From Mytilus edulis (Eukaryota; Mollusca; Bivalvia; Mytilida; Mytilidae): a DNA stretch of 64,000 nt. The position numbers and the translations under genes are program-made. The stretch is taken from assembly GCF_963676685.1 (NCBI RefSeq), contig NC_092355.1:70585176-70649175 (forward strand), given 5' to 3'. The notes under the pieces are model-generated. The model did not search any database. It was given only the letters and a program-made list of their open reading frames with translations, and was not told the origin of the DNA. Positions 1 to 11,740 of the stretch are shown here, piece after piece (positions within the stretch are counted from its first letter, which is position 1; each line of letters opens with the position of its first letter).

Positions 1-50
1 TGCGAACTTAATTGTAAACCTGGTACCTTTGATAACTAATTAAAATTTCT
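1..50 (+). repeat. R3 terminal scrap
   Basis: AAACCTGGTACCTTTGATAA at 16-35 is the diagnostic end of R3. It probably continues outside the window. Confidence 0.5.
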
Positions 51-311
51 CTAATAAGAGCCAATATCAGATAACCAAAAAGTACTTGAAATTTTTACTT
101 ATTTCTTCCATAGATCTTAAAATTTAGAGTTTGTGTGTAGAAATCGTTTTTCAAAAGAAATAGCATATCTTAATTTTTACGATGATTTTGAGATTGCCTA
201 CAAAAAGACCATATGGAAATGAAGATCGTTAAAACGCTTTGGACGCATATCATGAGTGTTTTAAAAAGTAGGATTTGCACAGTATTTGTTTAAATGAAAA
301 CTTGTAATGAT

Positions 312-480
312 TGTAGTCGTTGAAAGCGACCTACCGAATTAGACTGAAAAAGCAACTTCAGTTTTTAGCGGGGTTCGTGTTCCTTAGTCTTTAGTTTTGT
401 TATGTTGTGTTTTGTATGCCATCGTTTGTCCGTTTTTTTAGCTATGTTTTTTTTTTTACTTATTAATTTGAAATCCATCA
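312..480 (+). mobile_element. PLE 3' tail fragment
   Basis: Contains GACCTACCGAATTAGAC at 329 and GCGGGGTTCGTGTTCCTTAG near 367, both found in the tail of the copy at 58.3-58.6 kb, then a decayed end with poly(T). No RT part adjoins it. Confidence 0.55.
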
Positions 481-960
481 GGTATCTTTCACCTCTCTTT
501 TTAAATTATTTGTTGTAACTTATATACTTCAGACATTAACATCTGTGTCGCCAGACATCTATTATATAATAGGTTCAGTGTAAGATTTTAAATAGAGATT
601 TTCGACTTGTAAAATGCAGGAAAATTGGAGCTCTAATGTCAATAAAGTTCCTTCTGATAATTCGTATCAACTCTCTTATGGTTACACGTGCTGCATTGTC
701 AGTCTATCCATGAACTCCCAAAGGCTACGTTCTGAAAGATGAACTTACGTTTCTGTCTGAAATTCCTGCTATTTTCCTCTTCCCAATACTTAGAGCTCCG
801 AACGTTCATTTTGTTTGTCATTTTTTGTTTTCCGGCTTGTCTCCCAGTCCTTGTTTTTCTGTGCCGGTTTAGGAATTATAATTACAAATATCATTTGTAA
901 GTGCAATCTATCAGCAATACAACTATATGACTGTAAGCCAAATACTTATCAGAGACGATT
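481..960. other. No gene seen
   Basis: AT-rich sequence. The plus open frame at 815-1135 runs into an R3 repeat and resembles no protein. Confidence 0.5.
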
Positions 961-981
961 TAGGATTTTTTTTAACAAATG

Positions 982-1668
982 TAACATGCAGACGAAATTC
1001 ACGTCTGGCGTATTAAATTATAAACCTGGTACTACCTACTACTACTTTTACCACTGGGTGGATGCCACTGCTGGTGGACGCTTAGTCCCCAAGGGTATCA
1101 TCAGTCCAGAAGTCAACACTTTGGTGTTGATATGATTATCAATTATATGGTCATTCTCAAAAATGTCATGTTAACACGAATATTTCGAAATACTAAGGAT
1201 CTTATTATCCCAGGCATAGATTACCTTAGCCATATTTTGCTCAACTTCATGGAATTGTAGGTCCTGAGTGCTCTATAACTTTCTTCTTGTTTGGCTATTT
1301 AACTATTTTGATCTGGGCGTCACTGACGAGTCTTATGCAGACGAAACGTGCGTCTGCCATATTCAAATTTTAAGCCTGGTACCTTTGATAACTATTCATA
1401 CCACTGGATCGATGCCACTGCTGGTGGCAATTTCGTCCACGAAGACTTCACTAGCCAAGTAATCAGCACTTCGGTGTTGATTTTCTTATCCAAGGCTTAG
1501 ATTACCTTATCCCTATTTGGAACAACTTTTTGGGTCCTTAATGCTCTTCAACTTTGTTCTAGATCTTGTTTGGCTTTATATCTGTTTTGATATGAGCGTC
1601 AGTGATGAGTCCAGAGTAGACGAAGCGAGTGTTTGGCGTATTAGGTTATACGCCTGGCACCTTTGATA
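982..1668 (+). repeat. R3 repeat, about two and a half head-to-tail copies
   Basis: GCAGACGAAATTCACGTCTG / GCAGACGAAACGTGCGTCTG / GTAGACGAAGCGAGTG mark successive units. Each is followed by CCTGGTACC-like text, GATGCCACTGCTGGTGG and, in the first two, CAnTTnGGTGTTGAT. Confidence 0.7.
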
Positions 1669-2100
1669 ACTAATTACAAGGGCCACTTATTGGCAATCTA
1701 AATTTGACTGTGAGCCAAACAAATTCAAAATGAATACATTGTGTATAAGAATATCTGAGTATTCGAGTAACAGGAAGTTGATGTGAGATGGAACCGAAAA
1801 AAAACATGCTACATGTATCGCGAAGATTGGTATCAAATTTTAAATAACTCTGATTTGCATACTAATAAAACTGTTGCTAGAAGTATGAAACAAAACAAAA
1901 AATAAACAAAAAAAAAACACGGTACGGTATAGTACGTTTTCACCATTCAAAGTCTCAGAAAATATCAATTTGTAGTCTAAAGGACAAACATTCACTCAAA
2001 TGTCGTTATAAGAATAACCAAGAAGTCGATTATCAAGTTGATTTTTGATGGATCTGATTAGCATGCTTACATGAAGTTAGGAACAAAATTTCGGAAAACT
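1669..2100. other. No gene seen
   Basis: AT-rich, with several A homopolymers near 1795 and 1890-1915; nothing recognised. Confidence 0.5.
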
Positions 2101-2103
2101 GTA

Positions 2104-2169
2104 GTTTCTTACAAAATATAGGACAGTTTCTTACAAAATATAGGACAGTTTCTTACAAAATATAGGACG
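2104..2169. repeat. Three 22-bp tandem units
   Basis: GTTTCTTACAAAATATAGGA + CA repeated three times with one final substitution. Confidence 0.9.
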
Positions 2170-2339
2170 AACAGATAAACGGATGAATGTAAATACTGAC
2201 CAAGCGTTAAATGCAGGAAGAACGGATGAACGGACAGAATAACAGATAGACGGAAAAACGTTCACAATATATATCCTTCACCTTTAACATGGGGATATAA
2301 ATAAAACCATAACAGTTTTATCTTTGGACTAGAGTTTTG

Positions 2340-2600
2340 ACCCTCATACAAAAAAGTAAAATCACAAAAATACTGAACTTACAGGAAAATCAATTCGGAA
2401 AGTCCATAATCACATGGCAAAAATAACAAAACGCATCAAAAACGAATGGACAAGAACTGTCATATTCCTGACTTGGAACAAGCATTTTCAAATGTAGAAA
2501 ATGGTGGATTAAACCTGGTTCTATAGCGCTAACCCTCTCACTTTAATGACAGTCTCATCAAATTTCGATATATTTACATTGATGCGTTAAACACAATACA
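2340..2600 (+). repeat. R7 copy
   Basis: AAAATACTGAACTTACAGGA, GGAAAGTCCATAATCACATG, TCCTGACTTGGAACAAGCAT and CCTCTCACTTTAATGACAGT. Confidence 0.65.
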
Positions 2601-2904
2601 CTATTGCAGTTTTTATTATACTCAAATGTTTTTAAAATACAAATTCCAAATTATGTTCACCTATGCGCGTAAAAAGAATTACTGATGCTAGATTAATTGC
2701 AAAATGACAGAACTATTCTCATATGAAACTATTCTGTTGACATTAAACGATCTCATGTCTAATCTTTCAGTTATAATTTTTAAAAGAAAGAAGAAGAAAT
2801 ATAGTCGACAGGTGTTGAATTGATGTACAGCCTACAGCTCAGAGATTTCAATATGATAGCATATTATCTATTAATAGTTTTATTAAAACAAATTGTACTA
2901 CATT

Positions 2905-3045
2905 TTGTAATTTTGAGGCAGTTTATAGCTGACTATGCGGTATGGGCTTTACTCATTGTTTAAGGTCGTACGGTGACCTAAAATTGTTAATTTCTGTGTC
3001 ATTTTCAGCTCTTAATGGTCTCATTGGCAATCATAACAATTATTT
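2905..3045 (-). repeat. R1 fragment
   Basis: TATAGCTGACTATGCGGTAT, AAGGTCGTACGGTGACCTA and TCTCATTGGCAATCAT. Confidence 0.6.
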
Positions 3046-3089
3046 TTTTAATTGACCATTAATTGTTAACTTTTTACAATTTGCCACCT

Positions 3090-3470
3090 GGAAAAAAATA
3101 ACATCACAAAGACAGTGAACTCAAAAATTGAAATTCCTTATTCAAATGGCAAATCAAAAGCTCAAACACATCAGATGAATAGATAATCATGATAGCATCT
3201 GTCATAATAGGAAAAACTGCCAAAAATAGGGGAACAGCAGTCAACATTGTGTTAATGGCAAGAAAAACAAACAAATATTGAATTATAAAGAAGCACAAAA
3301 AGGCATATAGAAAAAGCACATTAAGAAACACGAAAGACGATTGGTTTATGCTTAAAACGTACACAGTACATAAGACATAATCTTCGTTTACCTTTCGTTT
3401 GGAACTAAATTTCTTTTCTTTATAATAACGGAAACAAAGAAAACAGTAGTATACCGTTGTTCAATAGTGT
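3090..3470 (-). repeat. R7-like and R2-end scraps, reverse orientation
   Basis: AACATCACAAAGACAGTGAA and TCAAATGGCAAATCAAAAGC (R7-like, 3100-3180), and AACAGTAGTATACCGTTGTT (R2 end, 3441-3460). The minus-strand open frame between them resembles no protein. Confidence 0.5.
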
Positions 3471-3544
3471 TACATTGATTACGCGAAAATATTTCCGGGC
3501 TATTTAGTAACGTTTCAGACAATTGTGTATCTTATCAATGTGAA

Positions 3545-4320
3545 CAAGTTCAGACTTGTCTTATGATATTGAACAGATGCTAATGAGCTGTAAGGTTGTT
3601 CTGAATTTATTTGATTGATGAATGTCATTTTGCTCGTCAATCTGCACTCGAATACCAGACTGTCTTATACTATTTTGAACAGGTTTAATAAGCTTCAAGC
3701 AATTTGTCTAGGTGTTTCTAGATGTATGTGATTGACGAATGTAACTTTGTCCGTCAATCTACACTGAAATACTAAAAATAAACTTCTAGACTGTCTGATA
3801 ATATATTGAACATATATAAATAAGCTGCAAGCGAAATTTTCATGGTAGTTCTTAATTCAATATAGATAAATTGTCAGAATGATGAGGTATCAATGTTAAC
3901 GGGTAAAACCCGCTCAAATGTCTTATAATATATTGAACCGAGGTTAATATCCGAGGGTATCATCAGATTAGTAGTCAGTGCTTCGGTACTTAATATGATT
4001 TAACAAACTTTACTGAAATTGTCCGTAAATTTTTTTAGAAATTGTCATAAAACTAAGGTTTAAACTCTCTCAGACAAAGTTGGCTTTAGATGAATTTGGC
4101 TATTTATTATAGGTATTTTTTATCTGTAGCTCTTCAATGATTTTTGGTACTTACCTATCATCGGATTTCAAATGTTTGGCTTTGAGCGTTCCTGATGAAG
4201 GTAAATCCAGAAAAGCGTTTCGGACGCAAAAAATTATTAAACGGGTTGTTTTAAATGTTCTAATAAGCTGTAAGCGAATTTTCAAGGTAGTTCTGGATTT
4301 ATTATTGAGAATAAGTCCAA
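3545..4320. repeat. Degenerate tandem repeat (units roughly 115-130 bp), interrupted
   Basis: The phrases TGTCTTATGATATTGAACAG, AATAAGCTGCAAGCGA and TTGATGAATGTCATTT recur at about 3555, 3660, 3795 and 3920. The array resumes at 4258 (TAATAAGCTGTAAGCGAATT) after an insertion holding an R3 scrap (3950-4010) and another dispersed repeat (4050-4255, with GAAAAGCGTTTCGGACGC). Confidence 0.6.
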
Positions 4321-4409
4321 GTGATGAGTAAAAGATTGAACATGACTTAATTATCCATTGATCGATGTTTGAGATCTTTTGAGACCAAAACGGCCGTTTC
4401 AAGAGTAGT

Positions 4410-4600
4410 AGTAAAAAGTAAAATAACAAAAATACTGAACTCTATGAATTCAAAATAAAAAGTCCCAAAATCATTAGCTCAAACACAACAAACCAACGGA
4501 TGACAATCGTCACATTCCTGACTTAGTACAAGCATTTTCTGTGGTAGAAAGTTTGTTGATTAAACTTGATTTTATACATGTTATAGCTAGCTGAATACTC
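4410..4600 (+). repeat. R7 copy
   Basis: TAACAAAAATACTGAACTCT, TCACATTCCTGACTTAGTAC and GATTAAACTTGATTTTATAC. Confidence 0.6.
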
Positions 4601-4704
4601 CAACGTGTATGACAATCGCATAGCATTCCATTATATTGATAACGATATCTGAAAAAAACAACCAGTTATATATTCAGCTTTGAAATTTTAAAATTAAAAA
4701 AAAA

Positions 4705-4835
4705 AATTAAGTGTTATGTCATTGTTCTCCTCTTATATTTAATGCGTTTCCCTCGGTTTTAGTTTGTTACCCCGATTTTGTTTTTTGTCCATGGATTTAA
4801 GAGTTTTTAACAGCGGTATACTACTGTTGTCTTTA
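4705..4835 (+). repeat. R2 3' end
   Basis: GTCATTGTTCTCCTCTTATA through CAGCGGTATACTACTGTTGT. Confidence 0.65.
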
Positions 4836-5146
4836 TTTCTGATTCCTCATTTATTGCACAGCTTTGATTTGTACTCAAGAATAAACAATCGTTAGAACAG
4901 TCATTGATTCTATTCATTTCCTGCTCGTTTCATTCCCAATATTTTGTTGTTGTTGTTTTGAATTTTACTATTTATATTGTGCATATATTTCGTTCAAATT
5001 ATTAGTCATTTCTCTTTAGAATTAATGAAGTACTTTCCTGGATTTGATCTATCAAACATTTGTGAACGTAAACACATGCTCAACATAATTATGTAATATA
5101 TATGTTGATGAATTTGCAAAAATATGACGATGCTTTTGCAATAAAG

Positions 5147-5318
5147 ATTCATTCATTCATTCATTCATTCATTCATTCATTCATTCATTCATTCATTCAT
5201 TCATTCATTCATTCATTCATTCATTCATTCATTCATTCATTCATTCATTCATTCATTCATTCATTCATTCATTCATTCATGCATTCATTCATTTATTCAT
5301 TCATTCATTCATTCGTTC
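5147..5318. repeat. (ATTC)n microsatellite
   Basis: About forty-three tetranucleotide units, perfect apart from a few substitutions in the last 40 bases. The HSFIHSFI open frame across it is not a gene. Confidence 0.97.
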
Positions 5319-5380
5319 ACAAGATTTATGTCAACTCAGGATAATAATTTAATTAGGTATTTGTCCAAATTAATATCGAG

Positions 5381-5588
5381 TACTGTAAACCAACTCATTT
5401 TCGCGAATACGTTATTTCGCGTTTAGCCTTTTTTTTATCCAAATTCAAGGCCATTTGTTTACGCGGTTTTTAAATTTACTTGATGTTATAAGACAAGAGA
5501 GGATCAATGTTTCAAATTTTCGCTACGATTGATATTCGCGTTATTTTTCATCTCGCGAAATTCGCGAAAATTATTTGGTTTACTGTAA
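5381..5588. mobile_element. Short TIR element with TTTCGCGAA-rich ends
   Basis: Left end ACTGTAAACCAACTCATTTT and the reverse complement of the right end, ACAGTAAACCAAATAATTTT, pair, followed by TCGCGAAT on both sides. About 208 bp, non-coding. A related TTCGCG-rich fragment lies at 47780-47850. Confidence 0.65.
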
Positions 5589-5744
5589 TATTATATGTGA
5601 TCTACTTTCTGTTGTTTACCTCAATACACAGCATTTATTGTAATCAATGATAATAATTGAAGGAATTGTTTGTTTAGAATGATATCGAATGATATCGAAT
5701 ATTATTATACTTCCTTTAAGAATGTCCTTCTATTTCTGTTTACA

Positions 5745-5900
5745 AAACTATGATTTTTTTGAAAAAACTAAGGATTTTCGCCCAAGGCATAGATTACATT
5801 AGACCTATTTGGCACAACTTTTTTGAATCTTGGATCCCCAATGCTCTTCAACTTTGTACTTGTTTGGCTAAATTATAATCCATGTACCTTTGATAACCAT
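5745..5900 (+). repeat. R3 fragment
   Basis: CAAGGCATAGATTACATTAG, CAATGCTCTTCAACTTTGTA and CCATGTACCTTTGATAACCA. Confidence 0.6.
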
Positions 5901-6580
5901 TTGGAGTTTTTAAAAGAGATATATAGCGTTATCGGCACTATGCAAAAATAGTATGCCTTGCTGTTGCAACAGACTATGGATTTTCACGTCAACCATTTTC
6001 ATTTTCACGTGCAAAGGCGAAGCGTAGTCGCTGTGACAGACAAATGGGTTGGATTTAATAGCCTGACAATTAATTAACTATTACAATTGAAGAATACAGG
6101 AGAAATAATAGATATCATTTTACTTTTTCTGACATTTTAAGAGACTTTAAAATACTGCAGATTCTGTTAGAACATTTTTGTTCTTTGTTTCCTTCTGCGA
6201 CTGCCGTTCAAGCCAAAATTGTTTGAATACTTTAGAAGTCGTTTGTAACAGATACATAGTTATGATCTGATCACTGTTTTTTGTAAGTTATTGAGTACTA
6301 TAGAAAATTTTAATGAAAATGAAATGGAAAGGGTATGGTGTTAACCTTTTTAGACAATACAATGCAATCACAGCTATGACACGATGCCTTTTTTGGTACT
6401 TCTTCATCTTGAAGTCAACATGAGTTCATGCTTGCAAAAATGACCAAATGTAGGTACCTCATAGCAAGTTTAAAAACTCTAGCACTAGCTTAAGCAGAAT
6501 TCTACTTTTTTATATTCACAAAGAGTAAAAATGAATCATTTCACCGCAAAGCACTTTTAAATCTATTTATTTGTAACTCT
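5900..6580. other. No gene seen
   Basis: A short stretch at 5985-6035 (CACGTCAACC, CACGTGCAAAGGCGAAGCG) is less AT-rich; otherwise featureless. Confidence 0.45.
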
Positions 6581-6582
6581 TT

Positions 6583-7571
6583 CTAATGCGGGGTTCACAC
6601 ATTGCCGATTATTGCTCCCGTTTGAGATCAGACAGCGATACGACACGAAAAGTGAAAAATTCGGATTAGTATCCTCAATTATCTGGAATGTCCTATTATT
6701 GTCTGAACGCAGTCGTTTTAGTTCGTAACAGATTCCCACTGGTCGGGAAGGGTCCAAATAGTTCGGCAGAGCACCCCGACAGTTCGGTGCGTCCCGTAAC
6801 ATTCGGGGAAACTCAGCCGATTTTGTCTAGTCGGATTACAATCGTGCCTATGTCGTGACAGATTCTGCTGTATCGGATCGAATTCCTAACAATGTTCTGT
6901 GTATCGGGACGGTGTCCTGTGGAACGGGAATGATCTGGAGAAATTTTTCATTGCTGTTTTTCCGCCGATTGAGTCCAGATTGCATCCAGATTGCGAACCG
7001 TTTTTGCCGAAACCGTTCCGAAACAGTCCTGTTATTAATTCTAAATTCGTCGATGATACCCACATCAGAGTCCCGACAATTACAGAATACAATACGACTG
7101 AGACCAGACAAAGCCGTTTGAAATGTGATAGAGCGGATCGTGATAGGATTACGTTCCGACAGTACCTGATCATCCCGAGTATGCCGACAGTTTTCGAACG
7201 GATAACTTCCGTCAGCGTCGGTTAACTGTCTTGTCACTATCTGATCTCTTTCGGATTACATTCGGTAGAATCGGGACGCAGTCGTGACAGACTCGGTCGA
7301 ATTTTACCTGGCGATAGATACAAATCGGATTAGAAGCGGATTTAGAACGGGATTATCGGGATAAATTCGCTTGGAAACGGTTGAATATCGACGCTTCCTG
7401 AACAATATCTGATTGTTGTCGTGATTAAATATTTTTTTTTACAAATTTTAATTAAAGTTTGAATTTCCATCCACGATTCATAGGATCTTGATCAGACTTT
7501 TAATAAATTTTAATCGGGAATGGTCCTGTCAAGGACGGCAGTAAAAATCGTGAATGTGTGACTCCAGCTTA
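6583..7571. mobile_element. GC-richer non-autonomous TIR element, about 990 bp
   Basis: Distinctly richer in G+C and in TCGGATT/GTCGTGACAG words than its surroundings. The left end GGTTCACACATTGCCGATTA pairs imperfectly with the reverse complement of the right end, GAGTCACACATTCACGATTT. Overlapping open frames on both strands (6848-7237 and others) resemble no protein and reflect the composition. Confidence 0.55.
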
Positions 7572-7729
7572 ACAGTCAAAATCAACCTTCTTTAAAACAG
7601 CATATTCATATATGCAGAGTTACATAAAGGGCTTCTTGGCAAGATTTTTTTAACATAGAAATACACAATTAGCACCAATTAAAATAGTAAACAGTCAGTA
7701 TTATAATGATATTAATGTTGCGTTTAAAA

Positions 7730-7831
7730 TTGACTATGAAAAATTGTAGCTATGGTGATAGTCAATAGTGCCCTCTCCTTCTGGTCGTGCACTATTGGCT
7801 CTCACCCTGGCTACTATTTACGCATAGTCAA
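7730..7831. repeat. Imperfect hairpin, stems about 43 bp
   Basis: TTGACTATG...GTAGCtATGGTGA at the left pairs with the reverse complement of TCACCCTGGCTACTA...CATAGTCAA at the right, with roughly three quarters of positions matching, around a TCTCCTTCTGGTC loop. Confidence 0.6.
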
Positions 7832-8449
7832 TGATAAGCACAACACTATTATATAAATATTATGTGTGGCCTACCTGTAGAATCATGCTTACATGTGTTT
7901 CGCCTAAATTATAAATAAATTTATTTTCAAAACCACCAAAGAGTTTATGGTGCACTTGATTTATCTTACATAATATTTGAATTATACAACATTTATGTAT
8001 AGCCTGTAGCCATCCGAGACAATCGGTGATAGCACACGTAGACATCGTCACCTACTTGGTTTGCATTGATTTCAGTGTAGATGGACACGCAAAATGACAA
8101 TCATCCATCAAAATTATAAGCCTAGCGATTGGGTAATAATCGAATCAATTGAATTGCTAAAAGTCTGTTCTTCCCTTTTCACGCTATATTTAAATGTTAT
8201 GTTCGTACCTTTTGTAAAACGTAAACCCACGAGAAGAATGGTAAAGCATAACGAGGTATGATTTAACATATATTTCTTAATGTAAAGTATACAAATTTCA
8301 CTAATAAGGGTTTTAATTATTCTTCTTAATTTATATCTTTTACTATTCTGTTAAAACATATATGAAAAATGTACAATATGAAGGTACTTACGCAGTAGTA
8401 TTTTGAATTCTCGATTTCAAATTTGCTATGACAAAATGTGTTTTTTAAT
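7832..8449. other. No gene seen
   Basis: AT-rich; the minus open frame at 7860-8051 is not protein-like. Confidence 0.45.
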
Positions 8450-8660
8450 TTTAGTTTCTTGTGTACAATTTGGAAATTAGTATGGCGTTCATTATCACTG
8501 GACTAGTATATATTAGTTTAGGGGCCAGCTGAAGGACGCTCCGGGTGCGGGAATTTCTCGCTACATTGAAGACCTGTTGGTGACCCTCTGCTGTTGTTTT
8601 TTATTTGGTCGGGTTGTTGTCTCTTTGACACATTCCCCATTTCCATTCTCAATTTTATTT
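8450..8660 (-). repeat. R5 fragment
   Basis: CTTGTGTACAATTTGGAAAT, ATTATCACTGGACTAGTATA, GGGGCCAGCTGAAGGACGCT and GTTGTTGTCTCTTTGACACA; the reverse complement of part of 43.45-43.68 kb. Confidence 0.7.
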
Positions 8661-9684
8661 TTCAGAAGAGCTTCCCATGAATTTGTCAAGCAGCTTTATT
8701 AAGAATATTTTATTTCATAAATTTAACTAATAAGGTACTGTACTTTTGATAAAAAAAGATGAATCAATTTGATTTTCATTTATTGAGTACATTTGAAAAT
8801 TGTCATTGAAATAACATGTGCGAGTTCGACTAATTGCTAGTTGTATCGTACATGGTGCTTTTATGGACTTCACGGTTTGAAACTTCTGTATTCCTGTAAA
8901 TTGGGTGGTTAATTATTTTTTTAAATTTTCTATCTTCACCAGCAGGTCAACGCTACTATTCTGTCAAAACTTTTTGAGCTTTAAACCAGACAAATACATT
9001 TTAGTCATAGTGTTGAGTACACTCTCAAATGAGAGCATTATAAAAATAATATGAGATTATATTTAGATCTTGAATTTAATGTGGATGACATGTTTGAGCT
9101 TTGATTTCCCAATTTGATTAGGGAATTTCCGTTTTAGGATTTCAATGACGTTCTGTATTTTTGTGATTTTACTTTATAATGTTGACCAACACAATACCTT
9201 CATTAAAAATATTTACTTTAGTTAGTATAGTTTAGCATGTTAAAATGATAAAAGTACACACTGAAATATTATGTACTCCCATGAGCAAAACGATTGGTGC
9301 CACATGTAAGGCAGGATCTTCACACCCTTCCGGCACACTTTAAAGAACCAACGGTAAGAGAAGCTTTGTATTTCTCAGTCTTTTGATTTTTATGCAGTGG
9401 TTTGTAGAATGTTGTTTGTTTTGTGGACGCTTTTTGTTATTGATTGTCTTCGACTTGACATTTTGGAATTTATTTAAGTGTTTAAGGTCTAAGGTTTAAT
9501 AAAGTGTGAATAAAAGTCATTGATATAGTTACGTAAATTTAAAGTACTTTTTACCTGAATTTCTTGACATTATGTTTTCCTTGGAAATTGTAGAGATATA
9601 TTGTCAACGCATTTGTTAATGTTCGAAAGTAGTTTTATGACATTAACGGTAATGAGAAAACTCTGTCAACTTGATATTGTGTTA
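8661..9684. other. No gene; one R7 scrap
   Basis: Reversed R7 text at about 9105-9180 (CCCAATTTGATTAGGGAATT). The remainder is unassigned. Confidence 0.45.
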
Positions 9685-10086
9685 AGGATGTATTTAAGTG
9701 AGGTTTTGGAATTTATGACAGATGTTCGGATTCCTTTGTGATTTTCCATACGATTCAAGGTAAAACATTTTGCCCCATAATACCTGTTTATCTTTAAATA
9801 TAAGACTGAATTGCTCATAAAAGGTCATTTGACAAAATTTAAGCAGATTATTGATTTCCTTTCTTTTGATTTGAGAACCAAATAATACCAATGCATATAT
9901 AAGGTGAAAGTCCGATTCAGCTTTCCCGCCATATTTTATAAATCAAATATATCAAAAAGGAGCTCCATGACCTATCAATATTTTTGCCTATTTTGATCCA
10001 TAACAAATACTCTTCCAGCTTTTAGTATCTATTTTAAATTCTTGATTTATCTCATTCCACCTAAGATCCCCTAAGTACCTCCTTAA
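9685..10086. mobile_element. M1 MITE, second copy, opposite orientation
   Basis: Begins AGGATGTATTTAAGTGAGG and ends near CCTAAGTACCTCCTT. About 400 bp, like the copy at 53.2 kb, and carries the reverse complement of its interior (CTTTCCCGCCATATTTTA at about 9922). Confidence 0.75.
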
Positions 10087-10119
10087 AGCAATTTTTTCAC
10101 CTTTTTTTCTTAAACTGTT

Positions 10120-11045
10120 CGGTACAAAGACAGGAATATGGCAGTTGTTACCTTATAGTTCCTTTTCTGTGTGTGTTGCATTGTCGTTTTTGGTATTTTG
10201 TTGCACTTCAGTGTTTCTGTTGTTTCATTGTTTCCCTTTTATTGTTGAAGTGTTTACCTCAGTTTTAGTTTATAACACAGATTTGTTTTCTCTCACTCGA
10301 TTTATAACTAACAGAAAACCCTTGCCGTTTTTGGCACAACTTTTTTGATCTTTTGGTCCTCGATGCTGTTCAACTTTGTACTCGTTTCGGCTTTCAAACT
10401 TTTGTATCTGGGCGTCACACGTAGGTCTTGTGTGGACAAAATGCACTTCTGGCGTATTAAAATTTTGAACTTGTTGCCTTTTGTTGGCTGTTGTTCGTGT
10501 GATTCTTTGTCAATTGTGTTCTCCAATTTATTTATATGGTAGTCCTGTGTTGTCATTTTGATGTTATATTTTACATGGCAATAAAAGTGCGAGGTTTGGC
10601 ATGCCACAAAACCAGGTTCAACCCACCATTTTGTCCTTTAAAAATGCCCTGTACCAAGTTAGGAATATGGCCATTAATATATTATAGTTCGTTTCTGTGT
10701 GTATTACATTATAACGTTGTGTCGTTTGTTTTCTCTTATTTTTGAGTGTAAATTCAAATTGCGATAAGACGTGTCACGGTACTTGTCTATCCCAAATTCA
10801 TGTATTTGGTTTTGATGTTATATATATGTTATATTTGTTATTCTCGCGGGATTTTGTCTATGTGTGTTACATTTTAGTGTTATGTCGTTTTCTCCTCTTA
10901 TATTTAATGCGTTTCCCTTGGTTTTAGTTTGTTACCCCGATTTTGTTTTTTGTCCATGGATTTATGAGTTTTGAATAGCGGTATACTACTGTTGCCTTTA
11001 TTTATAACTTTCGAACAACGGTATACTACTGTGGCCTTTATTTAA
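10120..11045 (+). repeat. R2 copies with an R3 segment nested inside
   Basis: R2 text at 10125-10295 (GGAATATGGCAGTTGTTACC) and 10525-11045 (CACGGTACTTGTCTATCCC, GTTACCCCGATTTTGTTTTT, GCGGTATACTACTGTTGCC). R3 text at 10310-10480 (GATGCTGTTCAACTTTGTAC, GGGCGTCACACGTAGG). The terminal motif is present twice (10978 and 11018). Confidence 0.7.
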
Positions 11046-11059
11046 ACTGTAGATTTGTT

Positions 11060-11740
11060 GCTTAAAAACTTCTATAAGTTGATAATTCCTCAAGATAAAT
11101 TGAATTTGAATATATCATCCGTTTTATATGTTAACAAGTAAAAAATGATAACAACGTACAAACCTATGATGATAAGTTACTGAGAAATTCTGTTTGTTCC
11201 TGTTCATTCTTGGCCATGGCGTTGTCAGTTTAGATTCGATATATGAGTTCGACTGTCCCTCTTGTATCTTTCGTCCCTTTTTTAAGTTTGTTAATTCCTC
11301 AAAAAAATATAATCGATTATCTTTGATAATCTCAACGATATTGATTTTTCTCGCTTTAGCCTATACGGCGAAAGTAAGAAAAAGCAATCGAGTTTAGTTG
11401 ACCAATGATAATCTGTTTATCGCTTTTTTACCTATGACGACGTTGACAATTTCATGTCAATTTCCTTGACAACGCCACGTGTCCCCTTAGTTTCTAGCGA
11501 CAACAGTTCATATCACTCGACGTCGCTGAGAAATGAAATTCTAATTCAACAAGATCAAAGGAATGTTTCGTAAAATAGCGATTACATCCTTTCTATATGT
11601 GAACAAGTCTAAATTGACAACAAGGTTCAAACCTATGGTTAATTTGTTACTGAGAAATTCTATAGGTTGTTAATTGCTAAAAAAATATAATTTGAATATA
11701 TCATCATTTTGCTGTGAACAAGTCTAAATTGAAAACACAA
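11060..11740. repeat. Degenerate tandem units split by a PLE tail
   Basis: GTTACTGAGAAATTCT, GTTAATTCCTCAA, AATTTGAATATATCATC and GAACAAGTCTAAATTGA recur at about 11070-11190, 11283-11310, 11580-11700 and 11700-11735. The middle (11300-11560) is not repeat-like. Confidence 0.5.
11190..11285 (+). mobile_element. PLE 3' tail end fragment inside a tandem repeat
   Basis: TTGGCCATGGCGTTGTCAG to TGTATCTTTCGTCCC matches the last 80 or so bases of the PLE tail. It splits a degenerate tandem unit: the unit is interrupted after GAGAAATTCT and resumes at GTTAATTCCTC. Confidence 0.6.

Noticed and set aside
5102..5344. 80-codon HSFI-repeat open frame
   Set aside because: It is the translation of an (ATTC)n microsatellite.
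6848..7237. Overlapping open frames on both strands, up to 129 codons
   Set aside because: All lie in the GC-richer TIR element, overlap each other in four frames and show no protein motif.
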